Position numbers and translations under genes: made by a program. Below, piece by piece: positions 1 to 7,673 of a stretch of DNA of 64,000 bases (position 1 is its first letter; the number at the start of each line of letters is the position of its first letter). The notes below the pieces were generated by a model. The model searched no databases and was not told the DNA's origin. It saw nothing but the letters and a program-made list of their open reading frames with translations. The stretch is from the NCBI GenBank assembly GCA_003240735.1, contig QFNE01000014.1, positions 1 through 64,000 of the forward strand. The letters run 5' to 3'. Source of the stretch: Paracoccus denitrificans (GTDB lineage: Bacteria; Pseudomonadota; Alphaproteobacteria; Rhodobacterales; Rhodobacteraceae).

Positions 1-863
1 AGCGCGTCACGGTTCGCGACCCGGGCGGGATTGGTGGCATAGTCCGGCGCATCGGCCAGCGCCGGAAGACCCAGCACCTGACACAGCCGCCGATACTGTG
101 CGTCATTTCCGGACGCGATGATGATCCAGCCATCGGCGCAGTCGAAGACCGCATAGGGCACGATGTTCGGATGCGCGTTCCCCAGCATCCGGGGCGCGGT
201 GCCGCTGGCCAGAAAATTCATCGCCTGATTGGCCATCACGGCGGTGGCTACGTCAAACAGCGCCATGTCGATGTGCTGTCCGCGACCTATCTTTTCCCGC
301 TGATGCACGGCTGCCAGAATGGCTGTCGTGGCATAGATGCCGGTGAACAGGTCGACGACAGCGACGCCCACCTTCTGCGGCTGACCACCGGGTTCACCCG
401 TGACGCTCATCAGCCCCGACATGCCTTGGATGATGTAGTCATAGCCCGCACGGGCAGCGTATGGTCCGTCCTGCCCAAATCCGGTGATCGAGCAATAGAT
501 AAGCCGCGGATTGATCGCGGCCAGTGTGGCATAATCCAGCCCGTACTGCGCCAGCCCGCCAACCTTGAAATTTTCCAGAAGGATGTCGGCATCCGCGATC
601 AGTTCGCGCACGATCGCCTGACCTTCGGGCGTGCGGAAATCGGCGGTGACGGAATCCTTGCCGCGGTTCGTTGCGTGGAAATAAGCGGCGGACCTGTCGC
701 CGTCCCGTTCGATGAAGGGGGGGCCCCATGTGCGGGTATCGTCGCCATCAGGTGCTTCGACCTTGGTGACGGTCGCGCCCAGATCGGCCAGAAGCTGACC
801 GGCCCAGGGGCCGGCCAGAATGCGCGCCAGCTCGACGACTTTCAGGTCTTCAAGCGGCTGCAT
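1..863 (-). CDS. Class III CoA-transferase (CaiB/BaiF family), 3' end outside window
   Basis: An open frame runs leftwards from an ATG at 861-863 off the window edge, so only the first 287 residues are present. The sequence reads as a family III acyl-CoA transferase, which moves CoA from one acyl group to another by a ping-pong mechanism through an active-site aspartate. The N-terminal segment ELARILAGPWAGQLLADLGA is the typical CoA-binding start of this family, followed by NRGKDSV and GYDYIIQGMSGLMSVTGEPGG. Asp171 in VVDLFTGIYA sits where the catalytic Asp of formyl-CoA transferase lies. The start lies 4 bases after the stop of the DsbA-like gene, so the two are probably co-transcribed. The acyl substrate cannot be told from sequence. 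Confidence 0.9.
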   Translation of the reverse strand, partial: MQPLEDLKVVELARILAGPWAGQLLADLGATVTKVEAPDGDDTRTWGPPFIERDGDRSAAYFHATNRGKDSVTADFRTPEGQAIVRELIADADILLENFKVGGLAQYGLDYATLAAINPRLIYCSITGFGQDGPYAARAGYDYIIQGMSGLMSVTGEPGGQPQKVGVAVVDLFTGIYATTAILAAVHQREKIGRGQHIDMALFDVATAVMANQAMNFLASGTAPRMLGNAHPNIVPYAVFDCADGWIIIASGNDAQYRRLCQVLGLPALADAPDYATNPARVANRDA

Positions 864-867
864 CGTT

Positions 868-1548
868 TCAGTTGGTGGCTGCGGGTGCGGCAGGTGCAGC
901 GGCAGCGGCCTCGGCGTATTTCTCGTCGATCTTGGCCTTCAGCTTGGACCATTCCTGGTTCGCCACCTGCTCACCACCGATGATGAAAGTCGGGGTGCCC
1001 TTGATCTGATCTGCCTCGGCGTTTTTCTGGAACGTCGCGATCATCTGCTTGACCTTGCCTTCATCGGCAAAGCATGCGTCCAGCTGCGGCTCGGTCATGC
1101 CGGCGCTTTTGCCGATCTTGCGCAGGTTTGCGGCAAAGTCCGCCTCGGTTTTGGCGTTCATCCATTCCTTCTGCTGTGAGAACAGCATGTCGGACATGGC
1201 ATAATATTTTGTGTCGCCACCGCAGCGCGCGACGATCCCGGCCCACAGGCCGAACTGGTCGAAATAGACGTCGCGCTGGATGAATTTGACCTTGCCGGTG
1301 TCGATGTATTCCGACTTCAGCGTGGCGAAGTTTTCGTTGTGGAAGTCGCGGCAATGCGGGCAGGTGAAGCTGGCATATTCAACGATGGTCAGCGGCGCGT
1401 CGGCCTGGCCCAGAACGATGTCGGGCAGGGTCTGCACTTCCGCGGGCGTGGCTGCGGGGGCATCCGTGGTTGCCGTCTGGGCCATGGCCGGGGCGCCCAG
1501 CGCCAACAGCGACAGGGCCACGGCAAGGGGGCGAAGGGGCAGCGTCAT
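868..1548 (-). CDS. DsbA-family thiol:disulfide oxidoreductase, periplasmic
   Basis: This is a secreted thioredoxin-fold protein of about 226 residues. A signal peptide (PLRPLAVALSLLALGAPAMA) is followed by an Ala/Pro-rich spacer and the thioredoxin domain. The redox motif CPHC lies at about residues 63-66, and the cis-proline loop GTPTFIIGG lies near residue 186. The C-terminus is an Ala/Pro-rich tail. The family introduces or shuffles disulfides in periplasmic proteins; this subgroup resembles DsbA/Com1-like proteins. An in-frame TTG lies one codon upstream, but the ATG is preferred because it overlaps the TGA of the preceding gene as TGATG, which suggests translational coupling. Client proteins and a DsbB partner are not visible here. 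Confidence 0.9.
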   Translation of the reverse strand: MTLPLRPLAVALSLLALGAPAMAQTATTDAPAATPAEVQTLPDIVLGQADAPLTIVEYASFTCPHCRDFHNENFATLKSEYIDTGKVKFIQRDVYFDQFGLWAGIVARCGGDTKYYAMSDMLFSQQKEWMNAKTEADFAANLRKIGKSAGMTEPQLDACFADEGKVKQMIATFQKNAEADQIKGTPTFIIGGEQVANQEWSKLKAKIDEKYAEAAAAAPAAPAATN

Positions 1549-2135
1549 CAAGTAGCCTTTCGGTTGTATTGGTCCCTGCGGGACAGAATATGAACCGCCA
1601 TGCCGCGAATGGCGCGCGACAGGCGGGGGTCGTCGAAATCGGCCGCCATCAGATCGGCATCACGCAGGCTGTCCGCCGAGGGGGCGACCGTCCGCGTCGC
1701 GCCGGGCAGGGTGCCCGGACGGGCCGGAGTGAACTGCGCCTGACCTTCGGCAAAGCCGGTGGCGGCGGTCTGGGTGATCGACACCCGGACGACCGCGTTG
1801 AAACCGTAACAGGCGTTGACCTTTTCGCGGATCAAGTCGGCCTGCATCTGGATCAGGGGGGCATCTGCACCGGCGACCAGCACCGTCAGCGTGCCGCCAA
1901 AAGCCTTCCCGTGGGAAATCTTGACCGGTCGAGAGCGTGCGGCAAGGTCAGGGCCGACGACCTCGGCCCAGTTGGTCAGAAGCCGGGTGACGGCAAAGCC
2001 ACGTGCCTCGGCCGGGGCGCGCATCTGGGGCGCGACCAAGGCCGCCGCCGTCTGCCAACCGCCCTTGCGCCGCGCACGCGGAAGCCCGACTTTCGCGGTC
2101 TTGGCTGTGGTGTCAGATGCGGGTTTGCGGGCCAT
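1548..2135 (-). CDS. DciA-like protein (DUF721)
   Basis: The protein has about 195 residues. A basic N-terminus (MARKPASD followed by an RRK patch) leads into a DUF721 domain, seen as AVTRLLTNWAEVVGPDLAA and then the hydrophobic strand GGTLTVLVAGADAPLIQM. In other bacteria this family (DciA) helps load the replicative helicase DnaB; applying that role here is inference. The C-terminal third looks disordered and ends in a short helix. An in-frame TTG two codons upstream is possible, but the ATG at 2133-2135 is preferred. The gene overlaps the following dsbA-like gene by one base and is divergent from mutY, with about 80 bases between them. Confidence 0.8.
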   Translation of the reverse strand: MARKPASDTTAKTAKVGLPRARRKGGWQTAAALVAPQMRAPAEARGFAVTRLLTNWAEVVGPDLAARSRPVKISHGKAFGGTLTVLVAGADAPLIQMQADLIREKVNACYGFNAVVRVSITQTAATGFAEGQAQFTPARPGTLPGATRTVAPSADSLRDADLMAADFDDPRLSRAIRGMAVHILSRRDQYNRKAT

Positions 2136-2218
2136 GGGCAACCTGAAGGATTCTTGGCGCCCAGTCTGGACCGCGGGCGCGTCCGATGCCAGACCGGATC
2201 AGTCGAAAGGACTGAAAC

Positions 2219-3250
2219 TTGCGTGAGAATGACTTGAGCGGCATCGTCGCGCCGCGCCTTCTGGCGTGGTACGACCGCCATGCGCGGACGCTTCCGTGGC
2301 GGGTGCCGCCGGCGCTGAGTGTATCGGGTGTCCGGCCTGATCCTTATCGCGTGTGGTTGTCCGAGATCATGCTGCAACAGACCACGGTCGCGGCGGTAAA
2401 GGCATACTTCGAACGCTTCACGACGCTGTGGCCCACGGTCGAGGCGCTGGCGGCGGCAGATGACGGGCAGGTCATGGCCGAATGGGCAGGGCTTGGATAT
2501 TATGCCCGCGCCCGCAATCTGGTGGCCTGTGCACGTGCGGTGGTGGCGCGGGGCGGCTTTCCCGATACCCGCGCGGGGTTGCAGGAGTTGCCGGGGATCG
2601 GCCCCTATACCTCTGCCGCGATCGCCGCGATTGCCTATGATCGGCCTGAAACCGTCGTCGACGGCAACGTAGAGCGGGTCGTCGCCCGCCTGTTCGCGGT
2701 CGAAACACCGTTGCCAGCTGCCAAGCGAGAGCTGACCACACTGGCAGGCACACTGACCCCGGCCGCGCGTCCGGGGGACTTTGCGCAGGCGATGATGGAT
2801 CTGGGCGCGACGATCTGCACGCCGCGCAACCCCGCCTGTGGCATATGCCCAGTGATTGACCCCTGTGCCGCGCGCGCCATGGGGATCGCGGCAGACCTGC
2901 CACGACGCGCGCCGAAGCAGGCCAAGCCCGAACGCACTGGCGTCGTCTGGGTCGGGGTGGACGACGCAAAGCTGCTGGTCGAGCGACGTCCCGAGCGGGG
3001 TCTGCTGGGCGGTACGCTTAGCTTTCCGACGACCGGGTGGGACGGGACCGACCTGCCGCCGCCCGCGCAGGCCGACTGGCAGGACGCGGGTGAGGTGCGC
3101 CATGTCTTCACCCATTTCGCGCTGACCCTGCGGGTGATGACCGCCCCCGTCCCGGTTCAGGTTTCGCGCGGTGATGTCGTTGCCCGCCCCGATTTCGACC
3201 CAAAGGCTCTGCCGGGGCTGATGCGCAAGGTCTGGGCGCTGGTCGCCTAG
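2219..3250 (+). CDS. mutY: Adenine DNA glycosylase MutY
   Basis: MutY removes adenine mispaired with 8-oxoguanine. The 343-residue product has the expected layout. An HhH-GPD domain carries the catalytic Glu49 (WLSEIMLQQT), the helix-hairpin-helix LPGIGPYTSAAI, and Asp148 in VVDGNVERV. A [4Fe-4S] cluster motif follows with Cys200, Cys207, Cys210 and Cys216 (spacing C-x6-C-x2-C-x5-C). The C-terminal Nudix-like domain (GVVWVGVDDAKLLVERRPERG) reads the 8-oxoG strand. The frame opens with TTG; a second TTG five codons later is an alternative, and no ATG lies near. The gene is convergent with the DMT transporter and overlaps it by 4 bases at the stop codons. Confidence 0.95.
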   Translation: MRENDLSGIVAPRLLAWYDRHARTLPWRVPPALSVSGVRPDPYRVWLSEIMLQQTTVAAVKAYFERFTTLWPTVEALAAADDGQVMAEWAGLGYYARARNLVACARAVVARGGFPDTRAGLQELPGIGPYTSAAIAAIAYDRPETVVDGNVERVVARLFAVETPLPAAKRELTTLAGTLTPAARPGDFAQAMMDLGATICTPRNPACGICPVIDPCAARAMGIAADLPRRAPKQAKPERTGVVWVGVDDAKLLVERRPERGLLGGTLSFPTTGWDGTDLPPPAQADWQDAGEVRHVFTHFALTLRVMTAPVPVQVSRGDVVARPDFDPKALPGLMRKVWALVA

Positions 3251-4134
3251 CGTCCCAGTTCGGCCCGCGCGAACCACAGCGACGCCAGTCCCGATGCGGC
3301 AATCACCGCCAGCCCCGCCGTCGCCAGCAGGTTCGGCAGCGCATCGAAAACGAGCCACCCCATGATCGCAGCCGAAATCAGCTGCAAATAGATCAGCGGT
3401 GCGACGACCGTGCCGGGGGCAGTCCTGCTCATCCGGACGATCAGATAGTTGCCGACCGCGGACGCGAGCGCGCTGATCACGATCAGCGTCAGGCCGGTGC
3501 CCGACCCGGCGGCGCTGACGCTGCCTGCGTGGAAGGCCGCGAACGGGGTCAGCACGACCATGCCCCAGAACAGCTGCGAAAACAGCATCGCCCCGTTTCC
3601 ATGATGCGCGGTCATCCTGCGCGTCAACGCGAGGAAGCAGCCGTAGAATGAGCCTGCCAGCAGCGCAAAGATCATGTTTGGCCTAAACCCCGCACCCGGT
3701 TGGACGACCATCAGGACGCCCACGAATCCGGTCACGATCAGCAGGCTGCGCAGCCACGTCGTGCGTTCCTGCAGCACCAGCCGGGACAGCACATAGGACA
3801 CCACCGGCCCGATGAAGAACGCACCGAACACATTGGCGATCGGTTCGGTCCGCAGCGCCGTCAGGATCGAGGAGATCGCGCCCGCGATCAACGCCCCCCG
3901 CAGGATCAACCAGCGGTCGGGCAGGCGTGCGACGTTGACGCGGACCGGCCCCAGAAACGGCGCCAGAAGAACCAGCCCCAGAGCAAAGCGCATCCATGCG
4001 ATGACGAACGGATGAACGCCCATGCCGCCCAACGCCTTGCCCGCCGTATCGCCGCAAACGATCAGCGACACTGCCAGAAACATCCCGCCAGCCACAGCGG
4101 GCAGGGTCGGGCGGGCAAGGGACGGCGTGGTCAC
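3247..4134 (-). CDS. DMT-superfamily permease (EamA type)
   Basis: This is a 295-residue, strongly hydrophobic protein with about ten predicted membrane helices in two repeated EamA halves. An example is LIVCGDTAGKALGGM near the N-terminus with a duplicate topology from about residue 150. DMT/EamA proteins export or import small metabolites such as amino acids or nucleotides; the substrate cannot be assigned. The start is a GTG four bases after the argF stop codon, so the gene probably sits behind argF in one transcript. The phrase RTEPIANVFGAFFIGPVVSYVLSR is typical of the family's first-half signature. Confidence 0.85.
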   Translation of the reverse strand: MTTPSLARPTLPAVAGGMFLAVSLIVCGDTAGKALGGMGVHPFVIAWMRFALGLVLLAPFLGPVRVNVARLPDRWLILRGALIAGAISSILTALRTEPIANVFGAFFIGPVVSYVLSRLVLQERTTWLRSLLIVTGFVGVLMVVQPGAGFRPNMIFALLAGSFYGCFLALTRRMTAHHGNGAMLFSQLFWGMVVLTPFAAFHAGSVSAAGSGTGLTLIVISALASAVGNYLIVRMSRTAPGTVVAPLIYLQLISAAIMGWLVFDALPNLLATAGLAVIAASGLASLWFARAELGR

Positions 4135-4138
4135 GGTC

Positions 4139-5065
4139 TTAGACGTTCAGACACCACCGCATGACGGCCTTCTGGGCGTGCAGGCGATTTTCTGCCTCAT
4201 CCCAGATGACGCTTGCGGGGCCGTCCATCACCTCGCTCGTCACCTCATCGTCGCGATGGGCAGGAAGGCAGTGCATGAACAGCGCGTCGGGCTTTGCCTC
4301 GCCCATCAGGCGGCTGTTCACCTGATAGCCGCGCAGCTGGTTGTGCCGACGTTCCTTGGCCGATTGCGGGTCGTGCATGCTGACCCATGTATCGGTGACG
4401 ACAAGATCGGCGCCCTCGACGGCCTTGTGGGGATCGCGTTCGATCAAAGCCTCCACGCCTTGGGCGCGTGCGAAATCGAACCAGACCGCCTCCGGGTCCA
4501 AGGGCGGCGGCCCGGTGAAGGTGAAGTCGAACCCGAACTGTCCGGCGGCCTGAATGAGGCTTGCGCAGACGTTGTTGCCGTCGCCTGACCAGACGACCTT
4601 GCGGCCCGCAATGTCGCCACGGTGTTCTTCGAACGTCATGACATCGGCCATGATCTGGCACGGGTGGGTGCGGTTCGTCAGGCCGTTGATGACCGGAACG
4701 CTCGCGTATTCGGCCATTTCCTGAAGTGTCGCTTCTTCGAATGTGCGGATCATGATCAGGTCGACGTAACGCGACAGGACGCGGGCGGTGTCGGCAATGG
4801 TTTCGCCGTGACCAAGCTGCAGCTCTGTCCCCGACAGCACCATCGTCTGTCCGCCCATCTGCCGGACGCCAAGATCAAAGCTGACGCGGGTCCGGGTCGA
4901 TGGCTTTTCAAAGATCAGCGCGACCATGCGGTTCTTCAGCGGCTGATCGGCGTCCGGTGTGCCCTTGGTCGCGCCGTTCCGCGCGTCCTTCATGCTGCGG
5001 GCCGAATTGATGATGCCCCGAAGGTCGTCCTTGGACGTGGTGTGGATATCCAGAAAATTGTTCAT
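4139..5065 (-). CDS. argF: Ornithine carbamoyltransferase
   Basis: The enzyme makes citrulline from ornithine and carbamoyl phosphate in arginine biosynthesis. All signature elements are present in the 308-residue product. The carbamoyl-phosphate loop STRTR is at residues 56-60, HPCQ at 134-137, the ornithine-binding DTWVSM near 225-230, and HCLPAH at 265-270 with the catalytic cysteine. The length is normal for the anabolic enzyme. The gene lies between a DMT permease and a tiny membrane-protein frame, with an arginase gene just upstream on the same strand. In many relatives argD precedes argF; that neighbour is not here. Confidence 0.96.
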   Translation of the reverse strand: MNNFLDIHTTSKDDLRGIINSARSMKDARNGATKGTPDADQPLKNRMVALIFEKPSTRTRVSFDLGVRQMGGQTMVLSGTELQLGHGETIADTARVLSRYVDLIMIRTFEEATLQEMAEYASVPVINGLTNRTHPCQIMADVMTFEEHRGDIAGRKVVWSGDGNNVCASLIQAAGQFGFDFTFTGPPPLDPEAVWFDFARAQGVEALIERDPHKAVEGADLVVTDTWVSMHDPQSAKERRHNQLRGYQVNSRLMGEAKPDALFMHCLPAHRDDEVTSEVMDGPASVIWDEAENRLHAQKAVMRWCLNV

Positions 5066-5138
5066 GATAGGGTGGTCCCAGTGTCTGTCGTGCGCGAATG
5101 TTCAGTGCTGGCCCTGACTGGGCCAAAGTGGGCCGCCG

Positions 5139-5258
5139 CTATCGTCGGTGCGCGCGCACTGCCTTTTCGGCCACGGCAGGGGACAGGCTCGCCCGGGCAT
5201 AGCCAAGGGCGATCAGGGGCAGGGCCAAAAAGGCCCAATATGCGGCAAGGTCTGACAT
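5139..5258 (-). CDS. Candidate 39-residue single-span membrane protein
   Basis: A short frame from ATG (5256-5258) to TAG lies in the gap between arginase and argF. The peptide starts MSDLAAYWAFLALPLIALGY, a convincing membrane helix at about residues 5-21, and then has a basic tail ending RAHRR, as expected for an N-out/C-in anchor. No strong Shine-Dalgarno sequence is visible (GCGCCGGTG precedes the ATG). Its position in line with argF and arginase suggests co-transcription. I do not recognise a family. It is supported only by the hydrophobic/basic layout and the otherwise empty gap, so it may be spurious. Confidence 0.4.
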   Translation of the reverse strand: MSDLAAYWAFLALPLIALGYARASLSPAVAEKAVRAHRR

Positions 5259-5333
5259 CACCGGCGCAGTTCACCGGCTGGAACCGGGACGGTCAACCCC
5301 CGATCCTGCATTGATGTCTCTTTTTGGGATGAT

Positions 5334-6254
5334 TCAGGCCGAACGCGTGGGCCGATCAAAGACCTTGCGGCCCATCAGACTGCCGACCAGATCGACCATC
5401 ATCTTGGCCGTCTTGCCGCGATCGTCTAGAAACGGATTCAGCTCAACCAGATCGAGCGAGGTCAGAAGCCCGCTTTCGTGGATCAGCTCGCAGCACAGAT
5501 GCGCTTCGCGGAAGGTGGCGCCCCCGGGAACGGTCGTGCCGACGGCTGGTGCAATCGACGGGTCAAGGAAATCGACGTCCAGACTAACATGCAGCATTCC
5601 GTCGGCGGCGCGGACGCGATCAAGGAATGTCCGCATGGGCGCGGCAATGCCCTGTTCGTCCAGCACGCGCATGTCGTTCACCGTGATGTCGGTGTCTTCC
5701 AGCGCGGCGTGTTCCGCAGGATCGACGCTGCGGATGCCGAACAGACAGATGTTTTCACCGGGCACCGGGGCGGGGAAGGGCGGAAACCCGTCGAACCCGT
5801 CCCGCCCATGAATATACGCCATCGGTGAGCCATGAAGGCTGCCCGAACCGGTCGTCATCGGGGTGTGGAAATCCGAATGCGCGTCTAGCCACAGAACGAA
5901 CTGCGGTCGACCCTTGGCAGCCGCGTGGGCGGCAACGCCGGATACCGTCCCCATCGACAGCGAATGATCGCCGCCCATGAAGATCGGCAGCCCATCCGCG
6001 ATTCCCGCGCGCGCGGCGTCCGACAACGCGCGCGTCCACGCAATCGTTTCGGGCAGATGGTGCACGGCGGGGTTCGCTGAAACCTCTGACCCCGGCACGC
6101 CCATCGCGACATCGCCGCGATCTTCGACGGTGTGCCCCATCTCGCGCAGCGTGTCGGCCAGACGCGCCACGCGATAGGAGGCGGGACCCATCAGGCAGCC
6201 CGGTTGCTTCTGTCCCGAATCAACGGGCGCCCCGATCAGGATGCAATGGGTCAT
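5334..6254 (-). CDS. rocF: Arginase (ureohydrolase family)
   Basis: The enzyme hydrolyses arginine to ornithine and urea using a binuclear manganese centre. The three family signatures are intact: GGDHS at residues 94-98, DAHSDFH at 124-130 and SLDVDFLDP at 224-232, followed by SIAPAVGT. These supply the metal-binding Asp and His residues. At 306 residues the length is typical. The HTP continuation after DAHSDF and the general pattern fit arginase better than agmatinase, though formiminoglutamase-type activity cannot be excluded. The gene lies 8 bases downstream of ssb on the same strand and two genes upstream of argF, so a catabolic and an anabolic arginine gene share a neighbourhood. Confidence 0.92.
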   Translation of the reverse strand: MTHCILIGAPVDSGQKQPGCLMGPASYRVARLADTLREMGHTVEDRGDVAMGVPGSEVSANPAVHHLPETIAWTRALSDAARAGIADGLPIFMGGDHSLSMGTVSGVAAHAAAKGRPQFVLWLDAHSDFHTPMTTGSGSLHGSPMAYIHGRDGFDGFPPFPAPVPGENICLFGIRSVDPAEHAALEDTDITVNDMRVLDEQGIAAPMRTFLDRVRAADGMLHVSLDVDFLDPSIAPAVGTTVPGGATFREAHLCCELIHESGLLTSLDLVELNPFLDDRGKTAKMMVDLVGSLMGRKVFDRPTRSA

Positions 6255-6262
6255 GCGCCCGC

Positions 6263-6775
6263 TCAGAACGGGATTTCGTCGTCGAAATCGGGGGTCGAGC
6301 GGCCTTGGCCACCCTTGTTCCCCTGTCCGCCACCTGACCGGCCGCTGTCATAGTCGTCATATCCGGCGCCGCTGCCACCGCCTTGGTAGCCGCCGCCACC
6401 CTGACCGCCGCCTTGACCGCCGTTGCGGCCGTCCAGCATGGTCAGTTCCGACCGGAACGGGCGCAGCGCAACTTCGGTCGAGTATCGGTCAGCGCCGGAC
6501 TGGTCCTGCCACTTGCGGGTTTCCAGCTGGCCTTCGATGTAAACCTTGGCGCCCTTTTTCAGGTACTGCTCGGCCACGCGGACCAAGGGCTCCGAATGGA
6601 TGACCACGGTATGCCATTCGGTCTTTTCACGCCGCTCGCCGCTGTTGCGGTCCTTCCAGTTCTCGGACGTGGCAATCCGCAGGTTTGCGATCTTGCCACC
6701 GTTCTGGAACGTGCGGATTTCGGGGTCCTGACCCAGATTGCCGATCAGGATCACCTTGTTGACTGAGCCAGCCAT
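6263..6775 (-). CDS. ssb: Single-stranded DNA-binding protein
   Basis: This is a 170-residue SSB. An OB-fold (MAGSVNKVILIGNLGQDPEI through the strands ending PFRSELTML) occupies residues 1 to about 110. A glycine-rich flexible linker follows, and the acidic tip ends DFDDEIPF, which docks partner repair and replication proteins. The start was chosen at the ATG in 6773-6775 because it gives the conserved N-terminus and has a good ribosome-binding site (GAGGA) upstream; the frame remains open further 5' without family resemblance. The gene is divergent from the lytic transglycosylase across about 190 bases that should hold both promoters. Confidence 0.96.
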   Translation of the reverse strand: MAGSVNKVILIGNLGQDPEIRTFQNGGKIANLRIATSENWKDRNSGERREKTEWHTVVIHSEPLVRVAEQYLKKGAKVYIEGQLETRKWQDQSGADRYSTEVALRPFRSELTMLDGRNGGQGGGQGGGGYQGGGSGAGYDDYDSGRSGGGQGNKGGQGRSTPDFDDEIPF

Positions 6776-6967
6776 ATCGTCCTCGCTTTTTCGCTTTGGC
6801 GGAAGGGATACCGCGCCAGACCGCAGGTGACAACGATCATCCCTGTCGGCGAAAAATCGCCGATGCTCGGCGGCTTTCGGAACCGTCCCCAATCGCGGCC
6901 ATAGCTGTACCTCTCAATTCGGTGTAGCTTCCCAAAAAAAATAGAACCGGATGAAGAGGGGCGGCAC

Positions 6968-7615
6968 ATGTCGTATCTGGGTAAATCGGTCAGCATGACG
7001 CTTTGCGCGGTCGCGGTGGCAGTATCGGGCATGATGGTGGCGGGGCCGGTCGCGGCGGACGGGCTGCGCATCATCGGTGGCAGCAGCAAATCCCGATCCA
7101 GCCAATTCGCGCGGCAAACCCAACTGATGGATTCACGTCTGTCCGGGCAGTATCAGCGATCCAAGAAGCTGCGTCCCGATGCCGGGCGCGAGGTGTCGTC
7201 GATCACGATCATCGAACTGGAAGGCGCGACCCCACGCTATCGCGGCAATCAGCGGTCGCAGTATCTGCCGCACGCACGCGCGATGGCCCGCAAGCACGGT
7301 GTGCCTGAAGACCTGTTCCTGCGTCTGGTGCAGCAGGAATCAGGCTGGAATGCCTCGGCCCGCTCGCACAAGGGTGCCACGGGTCTGGCGCAGCTGATGC
7401 CGGGAACGGCGGCGCGGCTGGGCGTGAACCCGAACGATCCCAAACAGAATCTGGAAGGCGGGGCACGTTACCTGCGCCAGATGTACAACACCTTCGGCAG
7501 CTGGCGTCTGGCACTGGCCGCGTACAACGCGGGGCCGGGTGCGGTCAGCAAGTACAACGGCGTTCCGCCGTATCGCGAAACGACGAACTACGTCCGCATC
7601 ATCCACGGCGGTTGA
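6968..7615 (+). CDS. Lytic transglycosylase (SLT domain), secreted
   Basis: This 215-residue secreted enzyme should cleave peptidoglycan glycan strands to 1,6-anhydro-muropeptides. A signal peptide (VAVAVSGMMVAGPVAA) precedes a polar region, and the C-terminal half is a GH23 SLT domain. The catalytic Glu124 sits in VQQESGWNASA. It is followed by KGATGLAQLMPGTAARLGV and the substrate-groove motif AYNAGPGAV. A purine-rich ribosome-binding site (GAAGAGGGG) precedes the ATG. The gene ends at a strong hairpin shared with hemB on the other strand. Confidence 0.93.
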   Translation: MSYLGKSVSMTLCAVAVAVSGMMVAGPVAADGLRIIGGSSKSRSSQFARQTQLMDSRLSGQYQRSKKLRPDAGREVSSITIIELEGATPRYRGNQRSQYLPHARAMARKHGVPEDLFLRLVQQESGWNASARSHKGATGLAQLMPGTAARLGVNPNDPKQNLEGGARYLRQMYNTFGSWRLALAAYNAGPGAVSKYNGVPPYRETTNYVRIIHGG

Positions 7616-7633
7616 TCGAAGGCATAACGACTA

Positions 7634-7671
7634 CGAAAAAGACGCGGGACCGAACCCCGCGCCTTTTTTCG
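7634..7671. terminator. Bidirectional intrinsic terminator
   Basis: A GC stem (CGCGGG pairing with CCCGCG around a short loop) is flanked by an A-run on the left and a T-run on the right. Transcripts from either side therefore end in a U-tract. It lies exactly between the convergent lytic transglycosylase and hemB genes. Confidence 0.85.
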
Positions 7672-7673
7672 TT

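Noticed and set aside
171..983. Long + strand open frame over the start of the window
   Set aside because: It is antisense to the clearly recognisable CoA-transferase and the DsbA-like gene, and its translation has no recognisable protein character.
1976..3358. 460-codon minus-strand frame over mutY
   Set aside because: Antisense shadow of mutY in GC-rich DNA; the mutY frame has all catalytic and Fe-S residues.
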